Source of the DNA: Dasyornis broadbenti
Lineage: Eukaryota > Chordata > Aves > Passeriformes > Dasyornithidae
Length of the DNA stretch: 64,000 nucleotides
NCBI GenBank assembly: GCA_013397935.1
Contig: VZRN01005007.1
Coordinates: 565,212-629,211 of the forward strand
Reading direction: 5' to 3'
A program made the position numbers and the translations under genes. Below, piece by piece: positions 9,403 through 21,560 of this stretch; position 1 is the first letter of the stretch, and each line of letters opens with the position of its first letter. The notes beneath the pieces were generated by a model. The model did not search any database, was not told the origin of the DNA, and saw only the letters and a list, made by a program, of their open reading frames with translations.

Positions 9403-11413
9403 TTTACTTCTCTTTTTTCACTTGAGCAGCTCAAGCTGATCCCTGTGAATCATTGTGGCATGACTTCCTGGCAAAGTGATGTTTCCCTTGTGTACCAGGA
9501 CAATAAAAGCAGAATTACAAATCGTTCCTCTGCTGGAAACCGCACACGGAGCCCTTCTCTGCTGCTTCGGTCCCAAATACCGTCTGTGGTTCCCCAGTGC
9601 CAGTCAGGAATATCATTCCCATGGCTGGTGACTGGAGCAGTGGGTGCACAGGGATGACAGGTTTTGGGGTTCTGTTTGAAGTCTGAACACCCCTCTGAAG
9701 TAATCGGGGTGGAAAGTGGCCAGAAGGGCTGATGTTGAGGAAAGACTGGCCAGGCCCACCGTAATTCATGGCCACAAAGAAGGGAAGTAGCCAAAGGTAT
9801 TAGGAGGCTTCCAGAAGGGATTAGGCACCGCCTTTGAAGGCAGGTCCAACAGGGGTGATTAAGCAGCTCCAGAAGTACAAACCACGGCCTGGCAGAACAT
9901 GCAAGGACACCCAGGGGATGAAATAGCCCCGTACGTGACCGATTGCTTGTGCTCTTCCTGGAGAAAGCCCATCTGGCTGGGGCTGGAGCATCCCGAGCTC
10001 TGAGTGTGCTTTGGTAGGGGTGGTATTTTTGTCTGACAGCTGAAATATCAACAAAGGGATTTGGTTGGGGGCTGGAGGGCTCTGACAGGGGGGCGAAAGG
10101 GGTGGGCAAGCTCTGGCAATCTGGCAGTGACTGGGGGGGTCAGGGCATCGCTGTGGAGGGGACGGGACACTGCAGCAGCAGCTCTCCCTGCTCACTGTGC
10201 CCAGGCTCAGACACAGCATTGGCCACCTCTGTGGTGGCTCCTGGCCACTGCCTGCCCAAGTGCCACCAGCTTTCCCAGTCTGGCACTGGGAGGGCTCTGG
10301 TGCCACTGCGAGACCAGGAGTTAACATTTCCTAGAACCCAGGAAAGGGGGACCAGAGGAAGAAGGTTCTCAAGTGTCAACAAAAAAATTATCTTGTGCAA
10401 ATAAACAGCAGAGATGGATTATCCTGCGCTGTTTGCGCAGGGAATTGCTGGAATGCCTGCTCGCTGTGGTGCTCCTCGGAGCTGCTGGGGGCCTGGGCTG
10501 GTTTTCCATGGGGGGCTGGCTCCAGACTGTCCCACTGTTTCCTTGGGCTCGTGGAGGGATCTGCTCCGGGTCACCTTCCCAGGCTGTGGTGTGGCCACGT
10601 GCTCAAGCAGTGCAGGGGATTCAGGACCCACAGGCATCTCCTCCTCCTGTTCTTGGGTGAACCACAAAGCACAGTCCTCCAGAATCCCTGCTTCCCTGCC
10701 TCCTGCCTTCAGCCTTCCTTAAATCTCTTTTCTAGGAATAAAGGCTTAGATCATGGTGAGGTCTACCCAGGATGCACAGAGACACACAGGAGAAAAAGAG
10801 CTAAATGCAAAGTAATCCTTATGCACTCCAAGCAGAGGATCTCCAAGCAGTTCCCAGGCAGTCCATCGTCACTGCAGGGTCAGGAGAGGGTTGGTGGTGA
10901 CACCCCAGCTTTGCCAGAGGGCACGTCCCAGAGGGCACGTCAGTCCTGGAGCTCAGGGAGGTCCAGCCTTTGTGTTTGAGGAGGATTTGGTTGTGATGGG
11001 AAGCCTGGGTGCTGTAGGAGAGCTGGAGCTCTGCGTGACACACTGGGGGGATCCCATGCCATGACAATTCCACACTGTGATGATCCATGCCATGAAGATC
11101 CCATGCCATGATGGCCCTGCCTGCTCCTAGTCATCCCATTCCTGGCTTCACTTTCACCTCTTGTCCTGGCAGAAGGAGTTTCACCTGTGCAGGTGCTCCC
11201 CAGCCATGAAAACTTCCCTCCCGGCACATTTTCCTCTACCCCTCCATAGCCACTTGGTGCTGAGCGGGATGGAGCCTCTGTCCTGGAGACAAGGCTGGAT
11301 TCCAGCCTTGTTTAGGCTCAGGTTGGAGCTTCTGGCCAGACCTGAGCTATGGCAGCTGGCAGGGGACACGTATCACCAGGCACATGGCTGTCTGCAGCTA
11401 GTGGATGTTCTGA
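9403..11413. other. Single-copy non-coding stretch
   Basis: No gene or interspersed repeat recognised. A small direct repeat of CCATGCCATGA occurs at 11055-11112. G runs at 10130-10170 could form only a long-loop quadruplex. Open frames such as 10395-10979 are compositionally ordinary and unsupported. Confidence 0.5.
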
Positions 11414-11508
11414 GGGGCACAGAGGTGTTTTAAAAGGAGCAGAAGTGTTTTCAGGGCACAAAGATGTTTTAAGGGGTGCAGAGAGGTTTTAAGGGGTGCA
11501 GAGAGCAT
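11414..11508 (+). repeat. Short 20-22 bp minisatellite
   Basis: About four and a half head-to-tail copies of a unit resembling GCAGAGAGGTTTTAAGGGGT. The last two copies are nearly identical (around 11465-11505) and the first ones more diverged, which suggests recent duplication at the right end. Confidence 0.85.
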
Positions 11509-13977
11509 GGCCAGGGCCCGGCTGACACACGGTTGACACGGCCCAGCACACGCGTGTAGGGGAGGAGCCTGCCTGCAGCAGGGAGGGAGGAGCAGATCTC
11601 CCAGGTCCTCAGCTTAATTATCCTCTGGATTAATTTCTAGGAACTACACATTTATGGGAACCCAAGTACACACACAGACCTGCACGTGTGGCAAGTGAGG
11701 GGTGACCAAGTGCAGGCCCCTGCTCTGCTGGCAGGGCCAGGGAGGCACAGGGCAGAGCCATGGAACTGGAGAAGAGCAGGAAAGCAGCCCCGGCTCATTT
11801 GTTTTTCGTGACATCATGGCCTCCTCTGGCTTTTTTCACAGTTTTCCTCTGTTGTATTTAATAGACTTAATGGATCACACAGCACTATAAGAACAACAGA
11901 CCTTCAATGTTTTTATTAAAGCCATCTACAAAAATCCCTCTGTGCTCGAGCTTTCCTGCGGGGTGACTCTGCTGAGATGCTGTTTCCATTAAGGACAATT
12001 GTGGCGAATAAAGAAGGAATGAGCAAACAAATGGAAAAAGGGAAGGGGAGGGAGCAGTGGAGCAGAGAGAGCTGCTGCTGGAAAGGGGGTGATTCTGGCT
12101 GTGTCCCCCTGCCCACGCTTGGCTGGGGCTCCTGTCACCCAGCCTGGTATGGGGGGCAGTGCCAGGGCCTCCTGCAGAGCCAGACTGGTTTGGGGAGCAC
12201 GGATGCTGGAATTGCTGCCTCCATCCTCCCAGAGGGGTCACGAAGGGGAGATGCCACTTTCACACCTGTCAGGTGGGGGCTCCCTGTCTCCTTTGGAGCT
12301 GTGAGTGCTGGAGGGAAGGAGCTCTCCCTGAGCTGTATGTGTGACTGTCACCACCCAGCCACTGCCAGGTTCCTGGTTATCAAACCTTTCTGGCTGCAGG
12401 CTGCCAAGCACTGAGCAGGTTGGTAAGCGCTGTGCTGCCAGAAATAATGGGATCCACGGGCTTTGGCTGGCAGTTTGAGGGTCTATCCCTTTGGTCAAGT
12501 GCTGGGGTGGAGCTTGAACACCAGGAAAAGCCTCTCTCCAGCCCTGGTGATGCAGCATCCATGTGGGACCTGCTACTGCTTCAGTGTGGGGTCAGGGAAC
12601 AGCAGAAGGGAATATCACTGTGGTCACACTGGGTTGTTTAGGATGGCCTGGGCTCACCCTCAGCCTGGCAGGGAGAACATCCTCCTCCATCTGCCAAAAG
12701 ACTCTCAGCTTTCCTTCTGCTGCTTTGATCCTTTTTCTTTCCCAAAACTGATACCCAGACATTTCATTTTGTGGGTGCTCAGAGTTTAAAAAGGTCTGGA
12801 AAAGCCCTTCTGTCTCTGCAGGATGCCGGGATTCTCATCTGACTGCAGCTGTCAGCAGCCCCTGCCCACAGTCCCAGCCCGGACACGGCGCTCTCCTGCC
12901 ACATGGGTGGGGAAAACGAGGGACACACCAGAATTCCTTTGAAGGGGAGATGTCAGTTTTTAACTGGAGCTTTGAAGCTTCCTCTCAAATCCCAGGGAAC
13001 CTGACCCGGCCGATCCCGTCAGTCAGCACACACAACTCCAGCTCTGAAGTTCACTCTTCCGTCTGTGCCACCATCCCAAGGAGCACGATGATGGATGAAG
13101 CCTGTCAGTCCTGCAGGTATTTTGGTTGTGAGAGCATCCTGGTCACCCACGGTCCACCTCAGGACATCAAATGCTGTGGCCTCTGGGTGGCAGGAAGGGA
13201 AGCACACAATCGGCAGGAAGGAAAGCACGCAAACACCGTGGGTGGGTCCATGGTTGATGTGCTGGTCACTTGGTTACGCCGGGGCTGTTGGAGGCACTTG
13301 GCACGTGAGCCCCTGGGGGACACAGCAGTGCTGAGCAGGAGCAGCCATCTCTGTGCCACCCCAGGTGGCTGAGGGAAGGTTTTTGGAGCCCAGCCTGGAC
13401 GCACGTGCTGCAGGTCAGTGTCTGGGTTTCTATTTTCCTAAAGACTCTCTTTCCATCTCGCTACCCTGCGCTCCTTTGTGCACCCTCAGACACCGAGCAG
13501 TTCTCCTCGAGGCTTAGACAGACACGGGCAAAGCTCTCTGATTTATGCCACTCTGACACTTGCTCGACGGTAACACCTGGAGAAGCCCATCCTACCTGCC
13601 CTGCCAGAGCTGCTCAGTCAGCCCTAAATCAACAGAGACGGTTCTTGCCTGCGCCTGCCTCTCGCAGCTCGCCGAGCGGCTCCGTCTGTGCGTGGCCAGC
13701 GCTGCTCCCCGTAATGCGTTAAGCTTCCCGACATGATGTTTAGCACATGTTCCCTGCTCTGCCCCCCCGCTCAAAGGCAGCCTTATAGTTTGCAAATGGG
13801 ATGAAACCACTGTGCGGCCCCGCGCCTTGGCCGAGCTCCCGCCCCGCGCCGCGGCTGCCAGAACCTTTGCCGCACCTTCCAAGTCATTATGTGTAGTCAA
13901 AAGCCTGCCAGAAGGGCTGGGAGGATAAAAGAAAGAAGGAAAAAAAATAAAATAAAACAGAACTAAAAAACCCCCTA
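11509..13977. other. Single-copy non-coding stretch
   Basis: No recognised genes or interspersed repeats. TTTATTAAAG at 11912-11921 gives a minus-strand AATAAA, but the open frame ending there has no recognisable domain. 13660-13865 is a modest CpG cluster, and 13920-13975 is A-rich (AAAGAAAGAAGG, AATAAAATAAAA). Confidence 0.5.
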
Positions 13978-14061
13978 ATGCACGTGAAGGAGCGTCAGAG
14001 TAAGCGAGGCATGTCCTTCATGGAGCGCTGCCCGCCGCTCACCGTGCGCTGCTTGCTCCAG
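13978..14061 (+). CDS. Weak candidate coding exon, unknown product
   Basis: An ATG opens 28 codons that end exactly at a good donor, CAG|GTGGGT (GT at 14062-14063). The peptide begins MHVKERQSKRGM and ends TVRCLLQ; it is basic and Cys-containing and matches no family I recognise. The stretch follows an A-rich tract and a modest CpG cluster, so it could be a first coding exon, but the frame also stays open past the donor. One start plus one donor is frequent by chance, so this is a lead and not a gene call. Confidence 0.12.
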
Positions 14062-15589
14062 GTGGGTCTCCTCCTACGTTGGTCTTCTGGGGAACAAAAG
14101 CCGTGCTTGCCCGGGGAGGAGAGCTCCGTCCCCCTTGGGTTTGTCTGGGACGGCTGCCACCATCAACAAACCCAGATCAGTGCCGAGGAGCTCGGGGGGA
14201 TGTGTCGGGGCAGGCTGGGAAGCGCGGAGATGTGGCTGAGCCCCGCGCAGACACTGGGACCGTATCGTGGGGATCAGGAAACGCCTCCGAGGAGCTGATG
14301 AGTGCGGATACAAAGAGCTGTGGTTGTCTGTGTAAACAGGGAACCGCAGCCAGGAGAAAGGATCAAAGCTGGGATATTCACCCAAAGCCACAGACCTCTA
14401 CTCTGGGCTGGAGGAAAGCGCCGGTGCTCGCCCCGGGCTGTCAGCGAGGGCACAGGGCAGCTCCAGAGCGGTGCGACACAGGGACGGCTCTCATGGCCCT
14501 GCCACCTGCTCCCGTGGTTACTGAGGTGGCAGCCGTGCCTGCGCTGCCCCCGGGCACCAGAGCAGGGGCGGCTCAGGGGGCACAGGAGGGACCGAGGCAC
14601 CTGCAGCGCCGGCAGTGGGATCGGCCTCTCGCGGGGTGACAGAGGAGGGGACAGCGAGGGGGGACAGGGTGAGACAGGCTGTGAGGAACAGCAGCAGCGG
14701 AGAGAGGAGATAACGAGCAGACAGAGCCGCCACGCTGCTGCCGATGTAGCCGGTCCTCCGAAATGCCTGGCTGGTGTTTTCCCAGCTCCCACCATCAGGA
14801 GAGGCTGTGCGCTCACCAGGGAGCTCCGCTCCCGCTCTCACAGCCAAGGGAACGGGATATCTCTGCCCATATTGGCACCTCCCTCTCCTTTTGTTTCTTT
14901 TCTCCATCCTTTTCAGCTCTGCCTGCGCTGGATGCGGTATTTTGGGAAGCAGTCCTTCGGGAAGCAGTGCCTCGCGCTGCGCAGGGAAAGTGCTTTCCAG
15001 CTCGGGCTGCTCTGCCAAGGTCAGGAGCGGTGGCTGCTGGCAATGCCCATGGCTGGGGCTCATCTGCTCCAAGAGCTGCTCCCGCAGCAGCTGCCAGACG
15101 CCAGCGGCCCCAGCCACCCCTTGCTGGAGGTCCTGGACTTCTCCCAGTGACCTGGAGCTGTTTGCCATGTTCCTGCACAAGACCTAGATTTTAATGCCAA
15201 CTGAGCAGCTGTATAAATGTTTCGTGACATTTCGGAGACAGAATGGATCGTTCTGCTCAAACCTCCTCTTTCCGAGCGCATTCAAATGGTACCTTTTCAG
15301 TTTCAGGGAACTTTGTTTGCTTTAAAGGCTTTCTGATCATTTCCAGCGGAGGCCTCAGACAGCCAGCCTGCCTCAGTCCTCCATCCCAGGACATCCTGCA
15401 GGCCAGCTCTTCCTTTTTCTCTGCGGGATGGCCTCCACCACAGCCACACTCCTCTGCATTCAGAGCTTCCCGGGGGCTTCAAACTCTTCCCAATCCTGGA
15501 GCAGCCATTCTAGTTATTAACAGTGCTTTCTGAACACACACAGCCCGCTGCAGTGTGTGCCTGGCCCGCAGGCTCTGGGCTACCTGAAA
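14062..15589. other. Single-copy non-coding stretch, GC-rich left half
   Basis: The left half (to ~15150) is GC-rich and open in several frames on both strands, the longest 282 codons on plus and 220 on minus. Their mutual overlap and repetitive Gly/Pro/Arg/Gln content argue against any being real. The right half is AT-richer with nothing recognisable. Confidence 0.5.
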
Positions 15590-15800
15590 AAGAAAAGCTA
15601 AAAGCATTGCTGAATTTGTTAATTGGCACAAACTGCAAAACTCCTCTGTGGAGATTCTGCCATCTTATTTAACGAGACCATTCCCTTGGCCTCGAGGCAG
15701 AAGGGAAAGACCCCAGACACCTAATGAGCTTCACAAAGGCCGGCGAGTTAATAGAGCTCAGTGTGTCGACTGGAAAAATTAACTTTAGAATCAAGTTTTC
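15590..15800. promoter_or_regulatory. Candidate conserved non-coding element
   Basis: Repeat-free block just left of a CR1 copy, with TTTGTTAATTGGCACAAAC, CCTAATGAGC and GAGTTAATAGAGC words (homeodomain-like TAAT/TTAAT cores). Conservation-like appearance only. Confidence 0.22.
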
Positions 15801-15914
15801 TGTAGTAAAAGAAAATGGTTGGTGGTTTAGAAATGGTCACAGGGGCCCAGTACACCCAGTACACCCCAGAGACCCGTCTACAGTGGTACCTGTGTGACAG
15901 GGACACACCACAGA

Positions 15915-16105
15915 ACTGGCACAGGGTGCCCAGAGCAGCTGTGGCTGCCCCTGGATCCCTGGAAGTGTCCAAGGCCAGGTTGGATGGGGCTTGGAGCAAC
16001 CTGGGATATGTGGAAGGTGTCCCTGCCCATGGCAGAGGTGGGACTGGATGAGTTTTAGGGTGCCTTCCCACCCAAACCATTCTGTGATGCCCTGATTCTC
16101 TGATG
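15915..16105 (+). mobile_element. CR1 LINE 3'-end fragment
   Basis: A clear passerine-type CR1 3' region: GCACAGGGTGCCCAGAGCAG, GGAAGTGTCCAAGGCCAGGT, GGAGCAACCTGGGATATG, GAGTTTTAGGGTGCC, and a tail CCTGATTCTCTGATGA. It shares this layout with copies at 19528, 41472 and 57309. Only the non-coding end is present, and small indels show it is inactive. Confidence 0.95.
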
Positions 16106-19100
16106 AATGCTCTCATCATAGCCAAGCCACTGCTGTCACCTCTGGCTCCTCAGCTGGGGAAGCAAAGTAAATATTTCAGCATCTAACAGTCCCTTTTCTG
16201 TGTTTCAGAGCTTGAGGGTAGAATACACATCCGTAATTGTATTTCAGAATACGAGGTTGTCTCTTCCATGTGGTGTGGGCTAAGAGACAAACTCCCTTCC
16301 TGCCTTGTCCCACATAATAATTTCCAGTTAGTGAGAAATCTCGCTCCACGCTGGCCTCTCCTTGTTCGAAAACAAACAGTGCCTTGATGATGATAAGGAT
16401 TTAAACCCAGCTGAACAGCAGTTGCTTTTTACATGAGAACTACAAATTTAGTGCTCTACGTGCTCTCAGAAAAGAGGCACGAATTGGTCAAAATTTCCTT
16501 CCAGATCTGTGCACACACACGGCTGGATGATGAGGGTGTTAGAGCCAGCTCTCCCTCCTTCCTGGCAGACACCGGCTTATTCTTTACCCCAAATCCTTAC
16601 AGTTCATTTTTAAAACCTCTTGAGCAACTTATCTTTCAGTATCTCTCTTCGGAGCCTCCCATTCATCACGGCTAATTGTGGGCTGCCAGCACCCAGAGGG
16701 GATTCTGCAGCTCGGGCTGGTGTCACGGTCTGGTGGATGGCATGAGGGGAATGGCCGAGGCTGGGCTGGCATTTATCATCTCTGAGAAGAGTTTGCTTAA
16801 AAAAATAAAAAAGGCAGAGTCTGGATGGATGAAACTGAGTCAAGGGCCCACACAACAAGTCTGCAAAATCCTGTGAGGGGAAGCAAAAGCATTCCCTTCT
16901 TTTCCCGCAAATCGGGAAGCACTTGGACTTCTTGGAGCAGGACGTGGTGGGGACAGCAGGAGCTGCAGCCCCTGGCAGTCCCCAGGCTGCCTCATGGTTT
17001 CTACTCACTCCCTGAGAGAAGCATTAAGGCCTTTTGGGATTTTTCCCCCCTGCACTTCAATAGAGAAAGGGAACAAGGCTTTATATCCTCTTCCCAACAC
17101 CATTTCACTGAACACCAGCCTCTCTGCAGGAAGGAATTATCTTCAGCTAAGTTTTGTTTGGAAGGAACAAGTAAGCGCCTTGATAACCTCTTTGATATAA
17201 TGGAGGATGTTGATTTCTACATTTTTTTTATATCTCATGACAGCTCTTAATCTCCAAATGTTTGTCAAACTCAGTTAAGAACAGTGGAGGAAGCAAAGTG
17301 CCTGGGGTCCTTGCCTGCACATCCGCAGAGCCGCAGGGATGAGCCCCAGGTCCTGCAGCTGTGTTCAGATAGATTCTCCATCACTGCCCTGCTCCATGGC
17401 CTGAGCAGCCTCCCCCCAGCCCGGGATGCCATCCAAACTCATCCCTGACACCATGGCCAGGACTGTTCCAGGTGCTCAGCCACCCAGGCCAGGTTGGTGC
17501 TCCATGCCCAAGGGCAGGTGTTGGGATTCATGGAACATCCATGGGAATGAAGAGATTTCTCCCAGCTCCTTCCACTGGGTCTGGAGCATCTGTTCAGAGG
17601 CAGAGGCATCCCCTGCTCTGGGGGGAGCAGGGGGAGCAGAGCACTCTGAGCCCCGATGCCTCCAAACAGCCGATGGCAACCAGAGCACTGGGAGCAGCTG
17701 TGGAGGGTGGGCAGGGGAGAGCCCCTAACCAAGCCAGAAAATCCAGCCTGGAGGAAAAAAAAAAAAAACCTACAAAGCTGAAAAGCAGAGAGAGAATGTT
17801 ACCAGGAGATTTTGAAACACAAAGCCAGAGCCAGCCCAGAAGGAATGTACACAGAATGCATGAAAATCTCTGCTCCTCCTCTGACAAAGAGCGTTTTGCA
17901 GCGCCTCAGCCTCAGAGCCTCATGCCTGCGCCTTCCCTCTCCTGTGGCCGTGCAGAGGGGGCCGAGGGCAGGGCTGCAGGCTGCCAGCCATTGATGTCTT
18001 CTCCAAAGGCCCCACGAGCTTTCCTTGCTGCTGAAAACCCCAAATCAAACTGCAGGGGTTCACCCAGAGTATTGTCAGGCAAAGGGAAAACAAATCAGGA
18101 GCTCCCAGGAGAACCCGCAGCCTCGGCCCCCCCAGAGTGGCACCTCCATGTGCTCCCCCCAGTGGGGACATTTCAGGGTTGTCCACAGCAAGGGGGTCCC
18201 AGAGACAACCAGAGCTGGGATGGGCAGATCCCCACAGCCGCAGCCCAGGCAAGGTGGCAGCCAGAGGTGTCGTTTCTTTCCAAAGGGTAAAACTTGCCCT
18301 CATCAGGCATCTCCTTCCCAGAGAGAAATCCCAAACTCTTCCTTTCTACCCATTCCTGCATATCCAAGGGCACTGGGTGGTCCGTGCAGTGCTTGGTGAA
18401 GTAGCAGGAGCAAACCGTGTTTGGAAAAGGCTCCTCTGCAGATGGGTATTCCCTGAGCTATCCCTGTGTTCTAGGTGGGATGAGCTCTCTGGGCACTGCA
18501 CCATCTCTCAACCATCCGGGCATTTTCTCCTGCTTGGTCCTTCCCTGTCACCTGTACCTGTGCCGTGGTCCCAGCAGCCACCTGGCTCCTCTGCCCACCT
18601 CACCTCTTTGTAGGAAAACCCCAACTCCATCCCCCCAGTCAGGCCATAACCTTCTTTGACCTTTCATTCTGAGCAGCACTATGAGTTGGTAACAATCCTA
18701 ATCCATCTCTTCAGTACTGAACTTCCAGCATCCCTCTCCCTTAAAATTCCCTGGAGGCCACTCACAGGCGTGGAGCTGATGCCATCTCCCCATTGTCTGA
18801 CCACAGCAAAGACTTGAAAGTTGCTGTTCTGAAATGTTTCAGCAAAAAAGAACATTATTAACAGCAAGATGATAAGACTTGCAGATTTCAAAGGCAGGAG
18901 ACATGAATGATTCCTTTTCCTAAAGAATGAAACCCAGTGAAAACGCAACATTTCCTTCAGAAGCAAGAGCTCCCTCCCAGCCGAAAGGAGGACAGAGAAC
19001 GGCACGTGCTGCCGATCCCCCGAGTGAGGGGGACACTCTCTGCACCCCTGCACAGAGGGGCTGTACTGCATCCCCTTGGTCTCCCCTCTGGAAGGATGGG

Positions 19101-19527
19101 AGATCGGCACTGCGGAGGAAGGCTGATGGATTTTGTTTGCCAGAACGACATTAGGATAAAAGGAAAACCCCACTTAACAGAAGTTATGAATTTCCCAGAG
19201 TCAGGCCATTGGCACAGGCGGGGGATGGGAAGTGCTGATTATTAATGGATGTGTTGAATTACTTCCTCCCTGGGCTCCATCACTCCAAGATGGGCAGGAG
19301 AGCTTTCCAGCAGAGCATGGAGCAGGTTCTTCTCTTCCCAGGGCATCCATGGAGTGGTAGCATCAACCACAGGGCCCTGGCCAGGTCTCATGTCCCTGCA
19401 GCTGCATTCCCAGGGGGATGCTCACACAGGGAACAGCCCTGCTGTGGGCAACCGCAACCTGCATTGGGCCACCTCTGAGGAGGGGGGTGGGTTTGTCTTC
19501 TCCTGCCTTAGAGCAATAGTGGGAGAA
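16106..19527. other. Single-copy non-coding stretch
   Basis: No interspersed repeat or recognisable gene. There is a 14-base A run at 17755-17768. AT-richer parts at 16200-16660 and 17010-17280 have sparse stops only by chance. The plus-strand frame at 17472-18290 (272 codons) crosses the A run, giving a Lys stretch, and has no domain. Confidence 0.5.
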
Positions 19528-19886
19528 TGTAGAGCCCCTTCCAGGGCCTAAAGGGTTCCAAGTGAGCTGGAGAGGGACTTTGGACAAAGGCCAGCATGGA
19601 CAGGAAAGAAGGGAATGGCTTCTCACTGCCAGAGGACAGGGTTAGCTGGGATATTGGGAAGGAATTCTTCCCTGTGAGGGTGGGGAGGCCCTAGCACAGG
19701 CTGTCCAGAGAAGCTGTGGCTGCCCCTGGATCCCTGGAAGTGTCCAAGGCCAGGCTGGATGGGGCTTGGAGCAACCTGGGATAGTGGAAAGTGTCCATGC
19801 CCATGGCAGGGAGTGGAACAGGTTGGGCTTTAAGGTCCTTTGGTCCCTTCCAATCCAACCACCCTGTGATTCCATGATTCTGTGAA
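19528..19886 (+). mobile_element. CR1 LINE 3' fragment, the longest in the window
   Basis: About 360 bases of CR1 3' sequence in order: GAGCCCCTTCCAGGGCCTAA, GAGCTGGAGAGGGACTTTGG, GGATATTGGGAAGG, TTCTTCCCTGTGAGGGTGGG, TGGATCCCTGGAAGTGTCC, and the tail GATTCCATGATTCTGTGA. The element is 5'-truncated within the non-coding/terminal region, so it has no reverse transcriptase. Relatively low divergence from the other copies suggests a fairly young insertion. Confidence 0.97.
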
Positions 19887-20735
19887 GGTCACCATGGAGC
19901 AAACATGGGGTGCCCAGCACCTCAGCCCCCTCCCAACACCCCAAGAGCTGCTGACTCGAGCTGCCGCCTCGAGCTGCCAAAGCTCCTGGGGCAGGGCAGG
20001 GCATCCCTGGCCAGGCTGGGGGATGCTTGGAGCTGGGCAAGCCAGGCGAGGCAGCAGCAGCTGCTCCCCACCCTGAGGAGCCTGCACAGCACACGCTGAG
20101 CTGTTAAGGACAAAACCTGTTGCCTGGGAGGCAGAGTTCCACCTGCAGGCTCTGATGGATGGAAAGTGTTTAAGTGAGAGCGTGGCAGCCCCAGCACAGC
20201 CAGCCCAGTGCTCCTCCATCCCTGCATTGATTTATTCCCTTCTCTGCCGCCCCTAATGCTCCTCTCAGCTCTGCGTGGCTCAATGCAGCACAAATTAACA
20301 GAGCCCACAAAAGCCCTCCGAAGCCATTCCCCTGATTAACAGGTCTGTAGTGCTGAAAGATATCTTCATTTTCATAACCTGGCACTGAATGGATGGCAGC
20401 CACGGAATTGCAGCACGTCATTCCCCGGAGGGAGGAGTGGCATGGATTTTTCTATGCTGTAGGAATTGCCAAAGATTGAGACAAATGACTCAAGAAGCAA
20501 AAAGGGGAAAGAGGAAAGCTTGGGAAGGAAGGAAGGACAAAATGCTGCAGGACTCACTGGGGACTGAGGGGTGGGCAGTGATGGCCCTGAGCGTGACCTG
20601 CTGTGGCTCTGTCCATCCCTCTGGGCTGTGCAGGTCTGAGCTCTGCCCTGGGGCTGGCCCAGGGACAGCTCCTCGTGTCCCTCTCTCGGGAACATTCATC
20701 AGCAGACAGCAGGGCAGTAACACATGCGTTCCTTG
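19887..20735. other. Single-copy non-coding stretch
   Basis: No recognisable element. 20220-20480 is AT-richer and repeat-free (for example CTAATGCTCC and CCTGATTAACAGG) and could be regulatory, but nothing specific supports it. Confidence 0.45.
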
Positions 20736-20800
20736 GAACCATCAAACATGAAGTCGGAAAACACCTCCAAGCTCACCGTGTCCAACCCTTGAGCAGTGCC
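20736..20800 (-). mobile_element. Old CR1 fragment
   Basis: Minus-strand CR1 remnant recognised from AAGTCGGAAAACACCTCCAA, CACCGTGTCCAACC and GAGCAGTGCCAGGAC, which align in order to the terminal CR1 region but with many changes. Ends are uncertain by tens of bases. Confidence 0.65.
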
Positions 20801-21439
20801 AGGACTTTCACAGCTGCTTTTGCCACATCACTGGAGTTTTCTTTTCCTTCCTGGCCACGGTGAAATCGCCACTGCTATAGGGGACCCTGGGCACTCTTGT
20901 GTGGTGCCTCCAAGCAGTGTCAGGAGTCCTGCCCAGCTCCCACTCAGGGGACAGTTCCTCAGCTGGGCCCCCGAGTGCCAGCCAGGCTGTGAGCAGAGCA
21001 GGAGAGCAGCAGTGCGGGGCAGTGCTGCGTGGCCATTCCCAGCTCCTCACAAAGCTTCGTTTTCACTCTGTCATCAGGACTGAAAACCCAGGATATGCTG
21101 GGATTCGTTCAGGGTGAGAACCCTCCCTGCACAGAAGGTCTGGGCATCGTTCAGGGTCTGGAAGCTGGGCTTAGGCCACTTAGTGGCTCTCCAAGCACTT
21201 GACCCTGGGATTTAATGACTTTTCGGGCCTGGCTGCACCTCCTGCATCTCTACAGAAATATGCAGAGGCTGTTCCGTGCTCCAGAGGAATGATGGGGTTG
21301 GTGAGTGACTCTTCCTGTCTGCTGTCCCCTGTGCTGGGACTGGGGCAGCCCCACTGGCCACGTTTGCTGCTCTTCCCCTCTCTGCAGCCACATCCTCACC
21401 CCAGATAACCCCAGCCAAGGGACGGGAGGAAAAGCTCCG
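20801..21439. other. Single-copy non-coding stretch
   Basis: Nothing recognisable; short overlapping frames on both strands only. Confidence 0.45.
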
Positions 21440-21560
21440 GAGCCAGATAAAGACAGACGGATTATAAGGTGTTTATGCTTTTGCAAAATTAAAGTCTTGA
21501 AGGTGAGACAGGTTTACATTGGCACAGAATTAATGGTTTGATGCAGCGCAAGGGGACAGT
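21440..21560. promoter_or_regulatory. Candidate conserved non-coding element
   Basis: Compact AT-rich block in GC-rich surroundings: CCAGATAAAGACAG, GATTATAAGGTGTTTATGC, TTTGCAAAATTAAAG and AGAATTAATGG. The mix of GATA-like and homeodomain-like words is typical of enhancers, but function is inferred only. Confidence 0.25.

Noticed and set aside
10128..10172. G-quadruplex
   Set aside because: Needs a 12-base loop, beyond the usual limit.
11890..11960. Minus-strand poly(A) signal and 3' exon
   Set aside because: A single AATAAA after a Ser/Pro-rich frame with no other transcript evidence is expected by chance.
14302..15150. 282-codon plus-strand frame
   Set aside because: Opposed by a 220-codon frame on the other strand over the same bases; no recognisable family.
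17472..18290. 272-codon plus-strand frame
   Set aside because: Includes a Lys run from a 14-base poly(A) and otherwise low-complexity sequence; no domain.
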